A stretch of 64,000 nucleotides of DNA from Trichobilharzia regenti (lineage: Eukaryota; Platyhelminthes; Trematoda; Strigeidida; Schistosomatidae): positions 20,133,452 through 20,197,451 of the forward strand of contig OX235267.1 of NCBI GenBank assembly GCA_944472135.2, read 5' to 3'. Below the pieces are notes generated by a model. That model was not told where the DNA came from and did not search any database. It saw nothing but the letters and a program-made list of their open reading frames with translations. Within the stretch, counting starts at the first letter, position 1; every line of letters starts with the position of its first letter. Positions 1-11,570 of the stretch are shown here, piece by piece. Position numbers and translations under genes: made by a program.

Positions 1-2
1 TG

Positions 3-215
3 CATAATTGTAAACAATGGACGTGGTCACGCAACTTGTTCGCATCTCAAAGTACGTCAGCAGTTATCCCTCGAAATCGAAGTAACATATACGATACCAA
101 AAAGAAGATTATCAATGCGGGTATGGACAGAATTAATGACAAATTTGGAGAAGTGTTTGCCAATGCTTATGCAGACGGAGTAATCGCAGGAATCAATCGT
201 GTTCTTAATATGTAA
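3..215 (+). CDS. C-terminal exon of an unidentified gene
   Basis: An open frame runs from the window edge to a TAA at 213-215 and encodes about 70 residues ending in VIAGINRVLNM. The segment is rich in charged residues and small helix formers (for example KKKIINAGMDRINDKFGEVF) and has no stop, unlike the surrounding noncoding DNA. An AATAAA overlaps the stop (215-220) and a second lies at 242-247, which fits a last exon with a short 3' UTR. I do not recognise the family. The exon may begin inside the window at an AG dinucleotide or left of it. The gene is called coding from frame openness, composition and the nearby polyadenylation signals only. Confidence 0.5.
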   Translation, partial: HNCKQWTWSRNLFASQSTSAVIPRNRSNIYDTKKKIINAGMDRINDKFGEVFANAYADGVIAGINRVLNM

Positions 216-247
216 ATAAACTAAATTTTTGTCATAATGAAAATAAA
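215..247 (+). promoter_or_regulatory. candidate polyadenylation signals of the left-edge gene
   Basis: AATAAA occurs at 215-220 and again at 242-247, directly after the stop codon of the left-edge reading frame, followed by T-rich sequence. The second is better placed for cleavage. Confidence 0.4.
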
Positions 248-1129
248 ATTTTCATGTAAATTTTGTTGTCTTTCAATTCATGTGTTCACTTTGTGAGCAC
301 GGCATGCTAGACCGGTGCTCTCTAGGACTTTCACTACTAACAATACGTAAGTGTAATTGTGTAGGAACGATGTCGGTCAGCATACGTGTTAAATTATAAG
401 TATTTCAGTTAGCTAACGTGCATAAGTATCATAGTCATATACAAGTCTTTAGGGACAATAGTAGGCATACCTTAGGCACTGCATTCGAGTCCCAGTTCTT
501 ATACGGTTACGTGTATTCGAAAGTATTGCATTACTAATGTTTCACTTAAAGCGTGATGTCAATCCATATGACTAAGGCTGTTGACATGTAGCGTAAATTC
601 AAGTCTACACCAGACGAATTATTGAATTCGTTGAGCTTTAACAATCGTATTTAGATTTAGCTTACACTAAAATATGCCACCAATTACTTCGTCAGTTCTT
701 ATTAATAAGTCATGTCTGCACCTAGTCATCATGACAAATACATCTAAACTCAGATATAATAAGAAAGGTCTGGTAAGCAGGATATTAAATGTATTTAATG
801 AAAAAATAATAACAAGCAAATGTGTTTACGCAGTCGATTGTCGGAATAATTTGTGCAATGTCGAATCTCTGTGACTGGGGTGATTGACGTTACCAGATAT
901 CTACAAATAAGTAAACAAAGTGTTTTTTAAATAGCTGAAGTAAGGAAGAAGTAATATTAAAGGTAAACGATTTATATCTGCCTACCTTTGCTGAAAATGG
1001 TTTATTCTCCTTTCTCATTCTTTGGTAATGACATCATTATTCTGGGGTTTTCACTGCAACACACATTATTCCTCTTCTAAAGGATAGCAGCAAGCATATA
1101 GTAATAATTTCAAATTTCGTTTAAACCAA
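248..1129. other. no gene recognised
   Basis: A+T-rich sequence with only a short chance reading frame (674-874) and no family resemblance. No repeat partner was noticed inside the window. Confidence 0.5.
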
Positions 1130-1612
1130 TGTTTACAATGAATGCATGTCATTTCTACAGGCGCAATAAGTTATGTTATAAACTGCAATCGTGAAGTATC
1201 ATAAATTATAAGAGTTAAATTGTAAACCCTTAACAATGAACACCGTACATTTGGCTAAGTGCTATGTCGTTGGAATGTGAGTATACATTTGCAATGTTTA
1301 ATGCCAACCATATTGGTGTAAGGATAGAAAATATGATGTTTTCTATGAAAATACAGCTTTGTTCCAACACTGCTGTTGTTGTGTTTCTAATAAAAGCAAA
1401 TAGACTGTAAGCATAAAGGCATATCCAGTTAACATAAAATGCAGTGTAATAGTGCACAAATGAAAAGACCATAGTGAAGTAGATAAGTGATACTTCAGTG
1501 AGAGGTAAATTGAAAGATCTGCAACCTTATAATATGGAAGACAACCTGACATGTAAGATGTCTCACAAATTTCTATAGGGCCTGTGGGGTACCATGGATG
1601 GTTTGGCGTCAA
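1130..1612 (+). repeat. diverged direct repeat, copy A
   Basis: This block resembles 5095-5860 in the same order and orientation. Matching landmarks are AATGCATGTCATTT (1140 and 5100), GCAATGT-TAATGC followed by CCATAT (about 1290 and 5507), and near the end AAGATGTCTCACAAATT followed by GGGCCTGTGGGGTACC (about 1555) against AAGATGCCCCATAAATC followed by GCGCCCATGTGG (about 5802). No coding capacity was recognised. It may be an old local duplication or two copies of an unknown element. Confidence 0.45.
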
Positions 1613-2674
1613 TCGCAGCTTTGGAATAATGAGTTACAAATGCAAAAGGTAACAACCAACGAAACTGCAGTAGTATTTTCTAGCTGTTCAGCATTTTTTC
1701 CTTTGATGCAGTTTCTTATCAACAGTTTGCAGTATTCAGAACATCACAAGTTGCTTACAGATAACTTGTTTAATAATAACTGCGTTAAATATATGAGCCA
1801 TAAGTGCATCTTCTACATCTTTCATAGCCACAATTAAGTCATTAAGGATCTCACAATATCTTAGTGATGTGAAGCAAAATAATTTTTAAGATTGATATAA
1901 CCTATGTAACAGGTGTAGTAGTTGTACGACACAGCCGCTAGCTACTAATCGACAGAAATCTGGTACTAATTTTAAGTACTCTGACATTTGAGAAGGACTA
2001 TTTATACTATTCTTCCAGACACAATGAACACTGATGTCAATATACTCTGATGCCATTTCATGCACTGAGCAATTAAGGCCTTGTGAAATTCCATGTGCAA
2101 ATGTCAATTAAACTATTTTCACATCTTCGCCCAAGCACTTTTAACTAGGAACTTCATCAAAATAGATATAATCAACAGGAAATTCAGCAGCCTGTCTCAT
2201 TCATCGCATAATGTCGTCAATGTGTTATGGAATATTTCAGTCATCCCGGATGATAACAGAAAAGTTTAACATGTTCAAAGCACACATCTAACCTATGCCT
2301 GCATGCTATTTATCTTTCATAGGCCAGATTCTAATAGATTCACTGGAATGACAACAGCCATTGACTGCAGTATATTTACAACCTTAAGATCTGAAACAAC
2401 TCGAAAAAAAACAAACCCTCAACGCACTATAATGCAAATAATAGTCTTTCTATGCGAACTTTCTTAAAAAGGATGACTTCTTCATTGATAATTCGTCCGA
2501 GCTATAATATACAATTTTACGCTCTACTAAGAACAAAATACAGCAAAATACTGCCATCCGGCTACATAAGTCTAAAACTAGTCAAATATAATCTATTTCC
2601 AAAAAAATAGGTGATTATAACGTCTGTTGACGTGAGCGCGGTAACCGATGGCATTGCGCGATAACACCTGGTGT
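1613..2674. other. no gene recognised
   Basis: Noncoding A+T-rich sequence between direct-repeat copy A and the truncated 3' side of the SR2-like element. Short reading frames here show no recognisable motif. Confidence 0.5.
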
Positions 2675-4790
2675 CGGCCTATATCCTCACTCTGATCGAA
2701 CCATTTGAGCCTTCGAGTTGCCCACCAATGGCTACCAGTTCCAAAAATAAGCGTTCAATGTTCACGTCCATTGACAACATGTTTCTCCTGAATGCAGCCT
2801 GTTCCTGTCGAAGCTTTCCATCCAGGACGTGTTTGATTCTCTCCAAGCTGATGCAGGTTAGTATTCTGCTTGGGATGGACAGGAGCACAAATGCCACGCC
2901 AATTCTTGTACTGACTTAAGTCTCCTTTCTTTAGCAGTTTGAATAGGTACCCTTTCCTCCAATTCGTAGGCATCTTACCACCTTTCCACACCTTCAGTAG
3001 TGGTATCATCAAGTCTTCTGATGTCTCTGGATCCATTTTCCATACTTATACAGGGATTCCATCTGTTCCTGCCGCTCTTCCAGGTTTTAGCATCTCGATT
3101 GCCTTCAGAATTTCTGCTCTCGTCGGATGGTGGATGTCCACTGGTAATTCTGCTCCTGCTGTTGGTATTAATAGGCGCGTTGTAGGTGGTGGCCGACTAA
3201 AAAGTTTTTTCAAGTGTTCAGTCCAATTTTTCCTCCACACCACCTCTTCGGTGATTGACTTTCCATTGTCTTCCCTCACTGGTTTAATTTATGTTGAACG
3301 TTTCATGTATAGGAACTTAGTTGTTTAGTAGAGTGTGGCGAGGTCTCCTTTGCCTGCAGCTTGTTCTGCTTCACTTGCCATGGCTTCATCATATTTTCTT
3401 TTGTCTTCCCTGGCATTCTTCTTTACTCTTTTGTCCAGTGTATTGTAGCTTGCTTTCAACTCCTTTTTTGTTGCTCGTCGATGTACTGGATGGTATTTTG
3501 TTTCACCATCCTTCTCTCTTTTTTCAGTCTTCATGTGTGCGTAGTGAACCACTGTTTGTCCTGTCTCTTCTTTCTGACTAGAACTTCCATGCAGGTTCGG
3601 CTTCACACCACTTTCAGGCTGTTCCAATGATTTTCAACTCTGTTCCCTTCGCTAGTGTTGATTTGTGTCACCACCTTTTTCCTTATGTTTCCAGTGAAGA
3701 TAACCTTTGTGTCTTGATCCTCCAGTTTTTAAGCATTGAACTTGGCTTGTGGTCTGTCTGCAGCTCCTGTTTCGCTGAAAGCTTTTAATTTGATTCGGAT
3801 TGTCCCTTGTACTAGACGGTGGTCAGAGCCAAGATCTGCTCCTCTTCCTACTTTCGTGTTCAGAAAGCTGCTCCTCCACTTCCTTGAGATTGAGATGAAG
3901 TCAGTTTGGTTGTTGGTTCGCCCATCTAGTGACACCCATGTGACCTTGTATATATCTTTGTGTTTGTATACGCTGCCGCCAATCACTAGTTCATGGAAAG
4001 CGTAGAAGTCGGCGAAGAGTTCTCCACTTTTATTCATTTCTCCGGGAGCATCTTTACCCACGATGAGTTCTATTCCTGTGTTGTCTTGTACCAGTTTGGC
4101 ATTTATGTCACCCATTAGTATATTAATGTCACCAACTGGCCTATAGTCCACTTTTGCCTGCAGTTGTCTGCGGAACTCCTTTTCCTTTTCGAGGTCTACG
4201 TTGTTTGTAGGTGCGTAGGATTGTATAACTGACACTTTCCTTCCTTTTGAGTTGAAGCTGGCGGTCATCATCCTAGGCGACATCGCTACCCATTGCATCA
4301 GGGCCTTCGTCGCCGTTGGTGACATCATGATATCTACGCCCTCGATGTGCATGTGGTTGTCTTCTGGGTGACCAGAGTAGATCACTGACTCACCCGTGGT
4401 GGGTTCATCCCCGTTCCATCTGCTTTCGCACATCCCCAGTACTTGAATTCTGTATCTTTTCATCTCGTTTGCAATCTGGGCAGCTTTACCAACTTCGTAA
4501 AGGTGTGTATGTTCCCTCTCCACACAAAGACTTTTTCTTTTGCCGCAAGGAGTTTCATCGTGCTGAAGTTTCTGTAGCAACTTTGTTTACAGGGTGGGGT
4601 TGTTAGCCTCACGCCTGAGGAGGGGGTTGTTACACTAAAATATAGTTTACAGAGGAGCGACCTTGTGGGTTGCTCCCCTAAAAATCAGGAAACAAGGAAT
4701 AAAGCAATCCGAAAGCCATCAGCGAAAGGAAAATAATTCACAGCTAGAAGGGCAACAGGCGACAACAACAACAAAAAACAACCCTGGCAG
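2675..4790 (-). mobile_element. RTE-clade (SR2-like) non-LTR retrotransposon, 3'-truncated
   Basis: Read on the minus strand this is a broken RTE-type element. The endonuclease part (4580-3729) shows AAQIANEMKRYRIQVLGMCE, then SYAPTNN, MGDINAKL and LGSDHRLVQG, all marks of an APE-type nuclease. The linker region follows ([20 protein letters not shown]), then the start of reverse transcriptase in several frames: MLKPGRAAGTDGIPV, WKGGKMPTNWRKGYL and LLSIPSRIL, with RQEQAAFRRN. It breaks off before the catalytic YADD block, so most of the RT and the 3' end are missing. The far side (4590-4790) looks like the element's 5' leader, including a GGAGCGACC/GGTTGCTCC hairpin. A second copy of the family sits at 34167-35840. 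Several frameshifts make it inactive. Confidence 0.85.
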
Positions 4791-5094
4791 TATTTTCGCA
4801 GTCAGATACAGTTAAAAAATGATACCGAAATCATAGATTCACTGACTTGAGTCAACTTGGACATGTAAATCCATCAACATATACAGTTATAGATATTAGT
4901 TAGTCATAGACAAACACAAAATGGCAAGCAGATATTTATAAGTATTATCGGTCATCAAGATTATATCCACAGATTTAGTGTTTGAAACACAAATAATTGC
5001 AATAAGTTCCAATACTTTTTGGAAAGAAACTCCACAGAAATAAGATATTCATAATAATAATAATGTGTATTCCCATATAAACATATAAATTTAC
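4791..5094. other. no gene recognised
   Basis: A+T-rich spacer between the SR2-like element and direct-repeat copy B. Nothing recognisable. Confidence 0.5.
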
Positions 5095-5189
5095 ATGAAA
5101 ATGCATGTCATTTTTACGGGTACGATCAAGTACGATATAATATCAAATCGTAGATTGTCTAGAAGTTAATGTTTCAACTGTTAAATATT

Positions 5190-5226
<37 letters not shown>

Positions 5227-5860
5227 CACTCATTGTCCGAACCGGGCCGTATAGTTATCGAATTGTACAACTCTCCTCCGGGTTGTGCGGGAAAATCGAC
5301 TCCGTTTCGTTTTCATCCCGTGGTTGTCGGCATACGATAACCAACCAATATTGAGGTAAGTACAACGTTGACAAGGGATTGAAAGCTGTTTTAGAAAAGT
5401 AAAAGTGCTAAGGTGAATCAATAAAGTGTAATGAAATAGGTAAGTGCAAGTATCATTAATAAATGCATTAATAAAGGAAACTCCCTAGGCTAACAACGTT
5501 CGTTTGCAATGTATAATGCTACCCATATATGTCTTACTATCATGATGTCCACTTTTGGTATTAATACATTTGTCCTCATGCCGGCTGTTTTTATTTTATA
5601 TATTTTTGTGCATTTGGTGCACAACGTACCCTATAGAGAATAGGAATAGAGTAAGTCGAATCAAATTCATAAAGAGCTATAAAATGTTAGGTTTAATGGA
5701 ATATAATGAGGATCGAGTAAAGGCGTCATTAGAAAATGAATGAGATAAGACATTGTGAAGTGGTATTCATAAATCCGACAATGGACAGCAAGTTAATTTA
5801 TAAGATGCCCCATAAATCTGTGCAGCGCCCATGTGGTCGTACCTCAACAATAGGCTGAGC
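5095..5860 (+). repeat. diverged direct repeat, copy B
   Basis: Partner of 1130-1612, in the same orientation and with the same order of landmarks. It is longer because of insertions, including the TA microsatellite at 5192-5221. Confidence 0.45.
5192..5221. repeat. (AT)n microsatellite
   Basis: About 30 bases of uninterrupted AT dinucleotides. Confidence 0.95.
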
Positions 5861-5994
5861 AAATGGTATATATTTAAAGGTGGAAGCATGATCTGTCTAG
5901 GCGTTCATTATTATCTTTTTTCAAGATAAATATCTAAGCCCTCATAAAAATCAGAAATATCTCAAGCCGTCAAACTGCATATTGCTGTTCCTGC

Positions 5995-6345
5995 AGAATG
6001 GGGCGATTCACTTTAGTGACCACGACCATATCTACTGATCAGCTAGCGCCACCCTCCCTCCAACAGTGTTGTCAACGTAGTTGAAGATTGAACGATCATC
6101 CATGGTTGTTTGCTCAAACCCAACTTCCCCATATTTTTCGCGGGGTCATCCATCCACCAGTCATCGTCTCATCGGTCGCTGTTCAGAGGGAAGATTAAAA
6201 AACTATCAGAAGTAATATCGTGATTTACTGTTATAACATTTGTTCTTAGTCCTCTGCAATAACAGTATTGTTGGTTATATGTTGGCGTTAGAATAAAGGA
6301 TTCTTGAGTCACCAAACAGCGTTTTGGTTTTCGCGTCGGTTAATA
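5995..6345 (+). repeat. possible solo LTR or promoter-like unit
   Basis: A stretch of less A+T-rich sequence ends with GTTAGAATAAAGG (polyadenylation-signal-like), then CTTGAGTCACC and CGCGTCGGTTAATA. The composition change and the AATAAA near the end resemble an LTR R/U5 junction. No partner LTR, primer site or gag-pol was found, so this is weak. The boundaries are guesses. Confidence 0.2.
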
Positions 6346-7226
6346 CTAAGAGTTTCTGAAAATCTTCGAGGGACAGCGCGACGTCCAGCGTAGCAAGAGC
6401 TGGGCATTACTGGTTTATGAAACTTGACTCACATGGGTCTTATCTGAAATTATTAGTGTATTTATGTCATGTGTATATCATGTCAATATGTAATACTGCT
6501 ACATAAACTTCAAGCCACTAGCCTGGAGCCCTATATTCCATTGTGAATGTGAATGAACAAAATTAGTATAAGCGGAACGGAGCAATTTTCTGATTACTAT
6601 GGAGAATCGCTTTTAATCAAGCTAACTGACTTAACACCTTACTGTCTCCTGCCCGACCATAAGTAGTTCAAAATCGCTTGCAAAATCAATATCCTGTATT
6701 GTTTTGCATAATGATAAGCGCGTTCAGTTCGACGCAAGACTTTTAAAGCGACCGACCACTGTGTAAACCATGCACTTCACAGCAAGCTTCTGTGTATACT
6801 CTGTTTACCGCGTTGTCACCGCACTTCATGTGGCCGTGATAGCCTACTTATTCATATTCTATCTGGATATTTATTGACTGAATTGTGCCAGTTGCTGCTG
6901 TATGGTTGGCATACGCCTCACGCACCTATCCACAAACTCTTGTACTTCCTTTCATTAATTGTTATACCCCGCAATTTACAGTTTGGTGTCTGTAAAGAAT
7001 ACTATTTATACGTCCTTCGGTGCTGGAATTGTGAATGTCAGTGATCTGTATATATGTCCTTCTAAAATAATTAGCATTGCACTGTAGTTTGCTGGAATGC
7101 AAAATTGTTTCTTTGCAACTCACACTAATATTCAGAAATTGAAAGTCATGTATGCTTGCGATGCCTTATCGATGAATTGTCCACGGCAGGCTCTTGACGT
7201 CTTAAGATAGCCTGAATCTGACTCAC
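6346..7226. other. no gene recognised
   Basis: Noncoding. A patch near 6515-6560 (CTAGCCTGGAGCCC...TTCCATTG) weakly resembles the 3' part of the SINE family found at 39021 and 60921. Confidence 0.4.
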
Positions 7227-7333
7227 CGTAGACTGCGACAAATGAGAGGTTGCAGCATCAATGTATTTATCCGCCCAACAAGACGCTGACTGTCCACTTG
7301 TTGGTGTATTTCCATGAAAGAGTCGTATCACGT
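7227..7333 (-). CDS. possible internal exon of an unidentified minus-strand gene
   Basis: On the minus strand, a T-rich tract ending TTTTTTAG precedes an open 107-base segment that ends at ACG followed by GTGAGT, a strong donor. The frame (two bases, then 35 codons) encodes VIRLFHGNTPTSGQSASCWA and continues to HLSQST, with non-repetitive composition. No neighbouring exons were found and the family is unknown. It could be a chance arrangement of splice signals. Confidence 0.3.
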
Positions 7334-10300
7334 CTAAAAAACATGAAAAACCTATCATAACAAAAAATTCAGGTTCGATTTCATCGATTATGGCTACACA
7401 AACCACTTGGCAATGTACAGAAAGTCCTGGGTTCAAGTGATAATAATGTCGTTATGGACAGATAGACTGGCCGACATTACTGGTCGCCCGTACAAGGAAA
7501 TGTCAGCACAGTTACTGAATCTCAGGTAACAACCACGAACTGATCAGAAAACACCTCTAGAATAGAATGTTTATATCATCACTGGGTAGCTGCCTACTCC
7601 ACAAATGTGAAAAAATATCGCAAGAATTTAACCAAAATCTAAGAAGTCTTATGAATGTCCGACTAGAGGAACTATGTTGGTTTCATGGAGACAGTATGCC
7701 GGTGTTTATTAACTAGGGCATTTTAACAGCCTAACCGTTCAGAAAAAGAATAAGCACGATCATTTCTGATACAAGTGTACGACAAGTTCACCCATCAGAT
7801 TGATTAAGGTTCAAAATCGTTTTAAAATGTGAGATATGTTATCAATATGAAAATATCTTGAAAGAGATATATTTTTACAGAGTTATGCATATACGACGTC
7901 ATTAACTACTAGTGATCGCAAAACCAAGTCACACCACAGGAATATGTTGAACCGTAATTCTTTAGCGGCCTGAAGAACCCCTATATTAGATAGGTAGTCC
8001 ACAGACAGAACTTTCATGATATTGTTTCTCCAACGTATAAATGACTAATTGATGGGCTATACCGAGGTTTTATACCTTGGAATGACGAAAACTTGTTGAC
8101 TTTTGGCGGGGGTTGTAGAGCCAGCGTTCTAAGCGGGCAACTGACAGTATGAATCCACTGTAGTTAGAAGGAAACAGGATCAGAAAACTATGCACTCGTT
8201 ACTGGTTTAGGAGAAAAAACACATACAACTAAGGCTGTGTTCCTGGGTCTTGTATCCAATGAGTTCGGCGAATACACAACTGCTGAATGACATACAATTT
8301 AGTGGTAATTTTTATTCAGTATGGAGTCCACAAACACAATTCGTGACGGAGACGTTTTGGTTAATATCCAATGTACAAACTCCTTACTGAATAATGCAAA
8401 AGTGTAGCTTATGTGAACTTAAAACTAATACTAGGTAATGCGAACTTGGGACAGCATTTCTGCCTCGATATAGTAAGCGGGGAGACAGCTGTGAGGAAAG
8501 TGAGGAAAGAAAACAGGAGAAAACCGTAAAACTGCAGAAGTAGCTAACACGTAATGACTTTAATGTAATGACTCTGATGTATAATAATTCATAATATATG
8601 AGCATTCCTAACAGATTCAGCAGTATTTTACAGGGAAAAGTTGGGTTACAGCTGCGAAATATTGTGCTGGCTCAAAAGGATGGCTAAGGTTTATGGTGGC
8701 GATGAGGAAGGAGTCTAGGAGACCTATCAATTACTCTGCATGAATGACTTTGTTGCTGATCGGTTTAAAATAGAAATAGCACCGACGATTGTTGTGGCCT
8801 TTTATCATGTTAAACCTAAGCTGTGACCGCACTGCTTGCTGACTCGCTGGTCCGGCTCACCTAACCTGATGACCGGGTTGTTTACAACATCACCTCAACT
8901 AGCGAAGGCAGGACGTAACTCTGAAGGCTGTCCGAAGGTATACTTGCTTGCGACGACAGGAATAGATAATAGGGATACACAATCACTCAACAATTCCACC
9001 AGTGAGCTCTTCTCACATGGAAATTATCTTGATCACTGTTTCTTTTGATCTACACAGTTAAACGAGCTGACGGTTGAGGGTGAAAAAGCTGGTGTACAAT
9101 TGGCTTGACTAGCTTCTTTGATCCCCTACATTACTCTCTCACCAGAATCAACTAATAATGGTTCGACTCAGTGAGAAATGTTGAGGCGGGTAGGAAAATC
9201 TTGTGGAACCTGCTAAATCCAATGTGTAATAACACTCTGAAGTAGAAGACAGAATAACAGCATAAACTGGACAATGGGAACAGCCTATTCTCAGCAGACA
9301 GATAGCAGTACTAGCAGTGTGATAGGACAAACAGCTCAGTGTTATGAGAGCAGTGAGTATTTGGACTGACATAACCTCGTGGCATCTAAGTGCACGAAAA
9401 AATACTTGAGCGGTGAAGATGATAAAATTAACACCAACGTGTTTTGAATCAATCAAATGTTACTATTTGCAATGCAAGTGATCGCGAGAGTTTCAGGCAG
9501 AAGTTCAATTCCCGAATATTATTCAAATAGGGAAATAGTTGTTGGCATTTGATGTAAGTACTGTTGAATAAAACTATGAATTATGTGATAGAAGGAACAT
9601 GATTGTGACCAAGAGAGATGAACTCTGAACTGATTGGCCCGTCTTACCACTTCACGTATGTCTATGAAGCGACGACTTGGTGATCCTGAGGACTGACTGA
9701 TTGGTAAAATAAGAGCTACATAAGTCATTACCACTGGTTATTTTGGATGGTTTTAAAGTGAATTACATTTCTTTGTATGTAATGCGTAGTGGTATTTGCC
9801 TGGTAATGAGCAAGCCTGGATAACTTTTGAGTCAGCTTCTGTGGTTGCTGTTGAAAATAAAATAAAGATACGATGCAAGAGACATTAAGAAACATTTGAC
9901 CCATAATTTAATTTCGTTTGGCTGAAATACAAGCGTGTCAACTGTAGAGGGGATCACTGTACCTTGGGATGGTGGACTGGAAACGCTTTAGGTTGTTTTC
10001 AGCTAGCAACATCAGGCGATCAGTCGCTGGAGGATGAGTTGATGATAGTCCCCAGTATGAATCTGAATGAAAAATTAGGCTAAATGAAAATATGCACCAT
10101 AATATGACAAAAAAGATAAATATACGGCCGTTTACTTATGGTTTCGAAGTAGGCTGTTATTATTCTGCCTTGCAATCCTCTCATCACATAGAATGTGTGT
10201 CAGAAAGTGTGACAGAGTTTTCATACTTGGTCGTCTGAGACTATTTTCTTTTGTAGTTGCCTCTAGTTCTACCTATTAAAATACAGGGAATTTGTTGTGC

Positions 10301-10920
10301 ATTACATATTTGAGATTTTCTTTGTTATTCTAGAGTTACTGCAATCGATACATAACCTTACTTAATCCAGTTTATGAATATCACAAACTGCCAAAAGGCA
10401 AACAACTCATGAATACGTGAGTACTTTCAGCACAGTGGATAGTAAATAAGGTCGACTGACCCCAGCCAAACACGCAAAGGAGTGTGTGGTTTCCAGGAGT
10501 CACAGTAGTGATAACTTTTTTCTAGACAAAATTATGCGGTGCACAGAAATATCAGTGAAGATTTATGGAATAATATATCCTCTTCGTCTGAGAGCTTCAA
10601 TTAACAAAGTTATCCATGGCACATCACGTGACCGATTGCGTTTTTACACTTCAATAAATTCTTCTTCGTCTCCAAGAACTATGTAGAAGTAGGTTGAATG
10701 CCAATTAAAGTCTATTTCACTATCCAGTGACACAACTTGATGAATAAAATAATCAAGAAAACTAAATTTGATGCCATATGTTGTATGAAAATTCATGTAC
10801 CCCAGTTATCCGACCAGTCCACTTGTGGTTATACTCTTGAAAACAAGGGGTTTAACAGTCTACGCTTTCTTCAATAGACGTCAGTAGACGCAGGCTTCTT
10901 TCAGCGCTATTTCGGTGTGC
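7334..10920. other. no gene recognised
   Basis: About 3.6 kb with only short, composition-driven reading frames on both strands. No domain, RNA gene or repeat partner was recognised. Confidence 0.45.
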
Positions 10921-11184
10921 CTAGAAATCTGCCAACGTAGTGGCCGTTTGGGTTAAGTTAAGCATCCGAATACGAGGGTTTTTCTCCATGACTTTAAAAG
11001 CTATATTATCACACCGATTTTCCCATTGCAACGATTTCCGCCGATGACATGGCCGAATCCCTGGGTGTTGACATGGTATATCCCCTGTTTGAAGTGGCGC
11101 CTCCAGCTTTACCTTGAGGCCATTTGCGTGATCTAGTTGATTTGAGTTTGGCTGATTTGTTTCTTTTGATGTTGGTAGTTGCAT
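10921..11184 (-). pseudogene. unclassified reading frame, perhaps a transposon relic
   Basis: An 87-codon minus-strand frame has balanced composition (LKVKLEAPLQTGDIPC, CHRRKSLQWENRCDNIAF, RIRMLNLTQTATTLADF). The Cys/His spacing and basic character look protein-like rather than random. I could not assign it to a family. It lies next to the MULE relic but on the opposite strand. Confidence 0.25.
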
Positions 11185-11570
11185 TTGACATGATTCTGGT
11201 TTTTATTTGGCTTGAGCTGTGTTGATTTTGTTAAGGATAGCCGTCAAAAGCTGGCATTTATCATACAGGTGGATACTTGAGAATGTGTTTCATGTAAAAA
11301 TTATAGGGTTTACCTAAAATCCTTGGTGTTAACTCCTGTTTGTGGCATCTCAGTGATTTCGTTTTATCACTTGTGTCCATATTTGTCGTTCACGAGTGTT
11401 TCAGTAAATGTTTGTGGCTATAATCAGGAACTTTCCAAAACGGTAATTGTGGTAAGAAATTCTGCTACAGTTTCCAAGACAATGTCACTTTCAAGTCGCA
11501 TATTGTATTCTGTCGGAGATTCATGAATTTTTAATTCAAAAGCTTCCGTTTTCATTTGCACTGATACCCA
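11185..11570. other. no gene recognised
   Basis: Spacer upstream of the MULE-like coding relic. A terminal inverted repeat for that element would be expected here, but none was recognised by eye. Confidence 0.4.

Noticed and set aside
1230..1612. Overlapping minus-strand reading frames of 80-89 codons.
   Set aside because: Composition is T-rich with no motif, and the region is a noncoding direct repeat.
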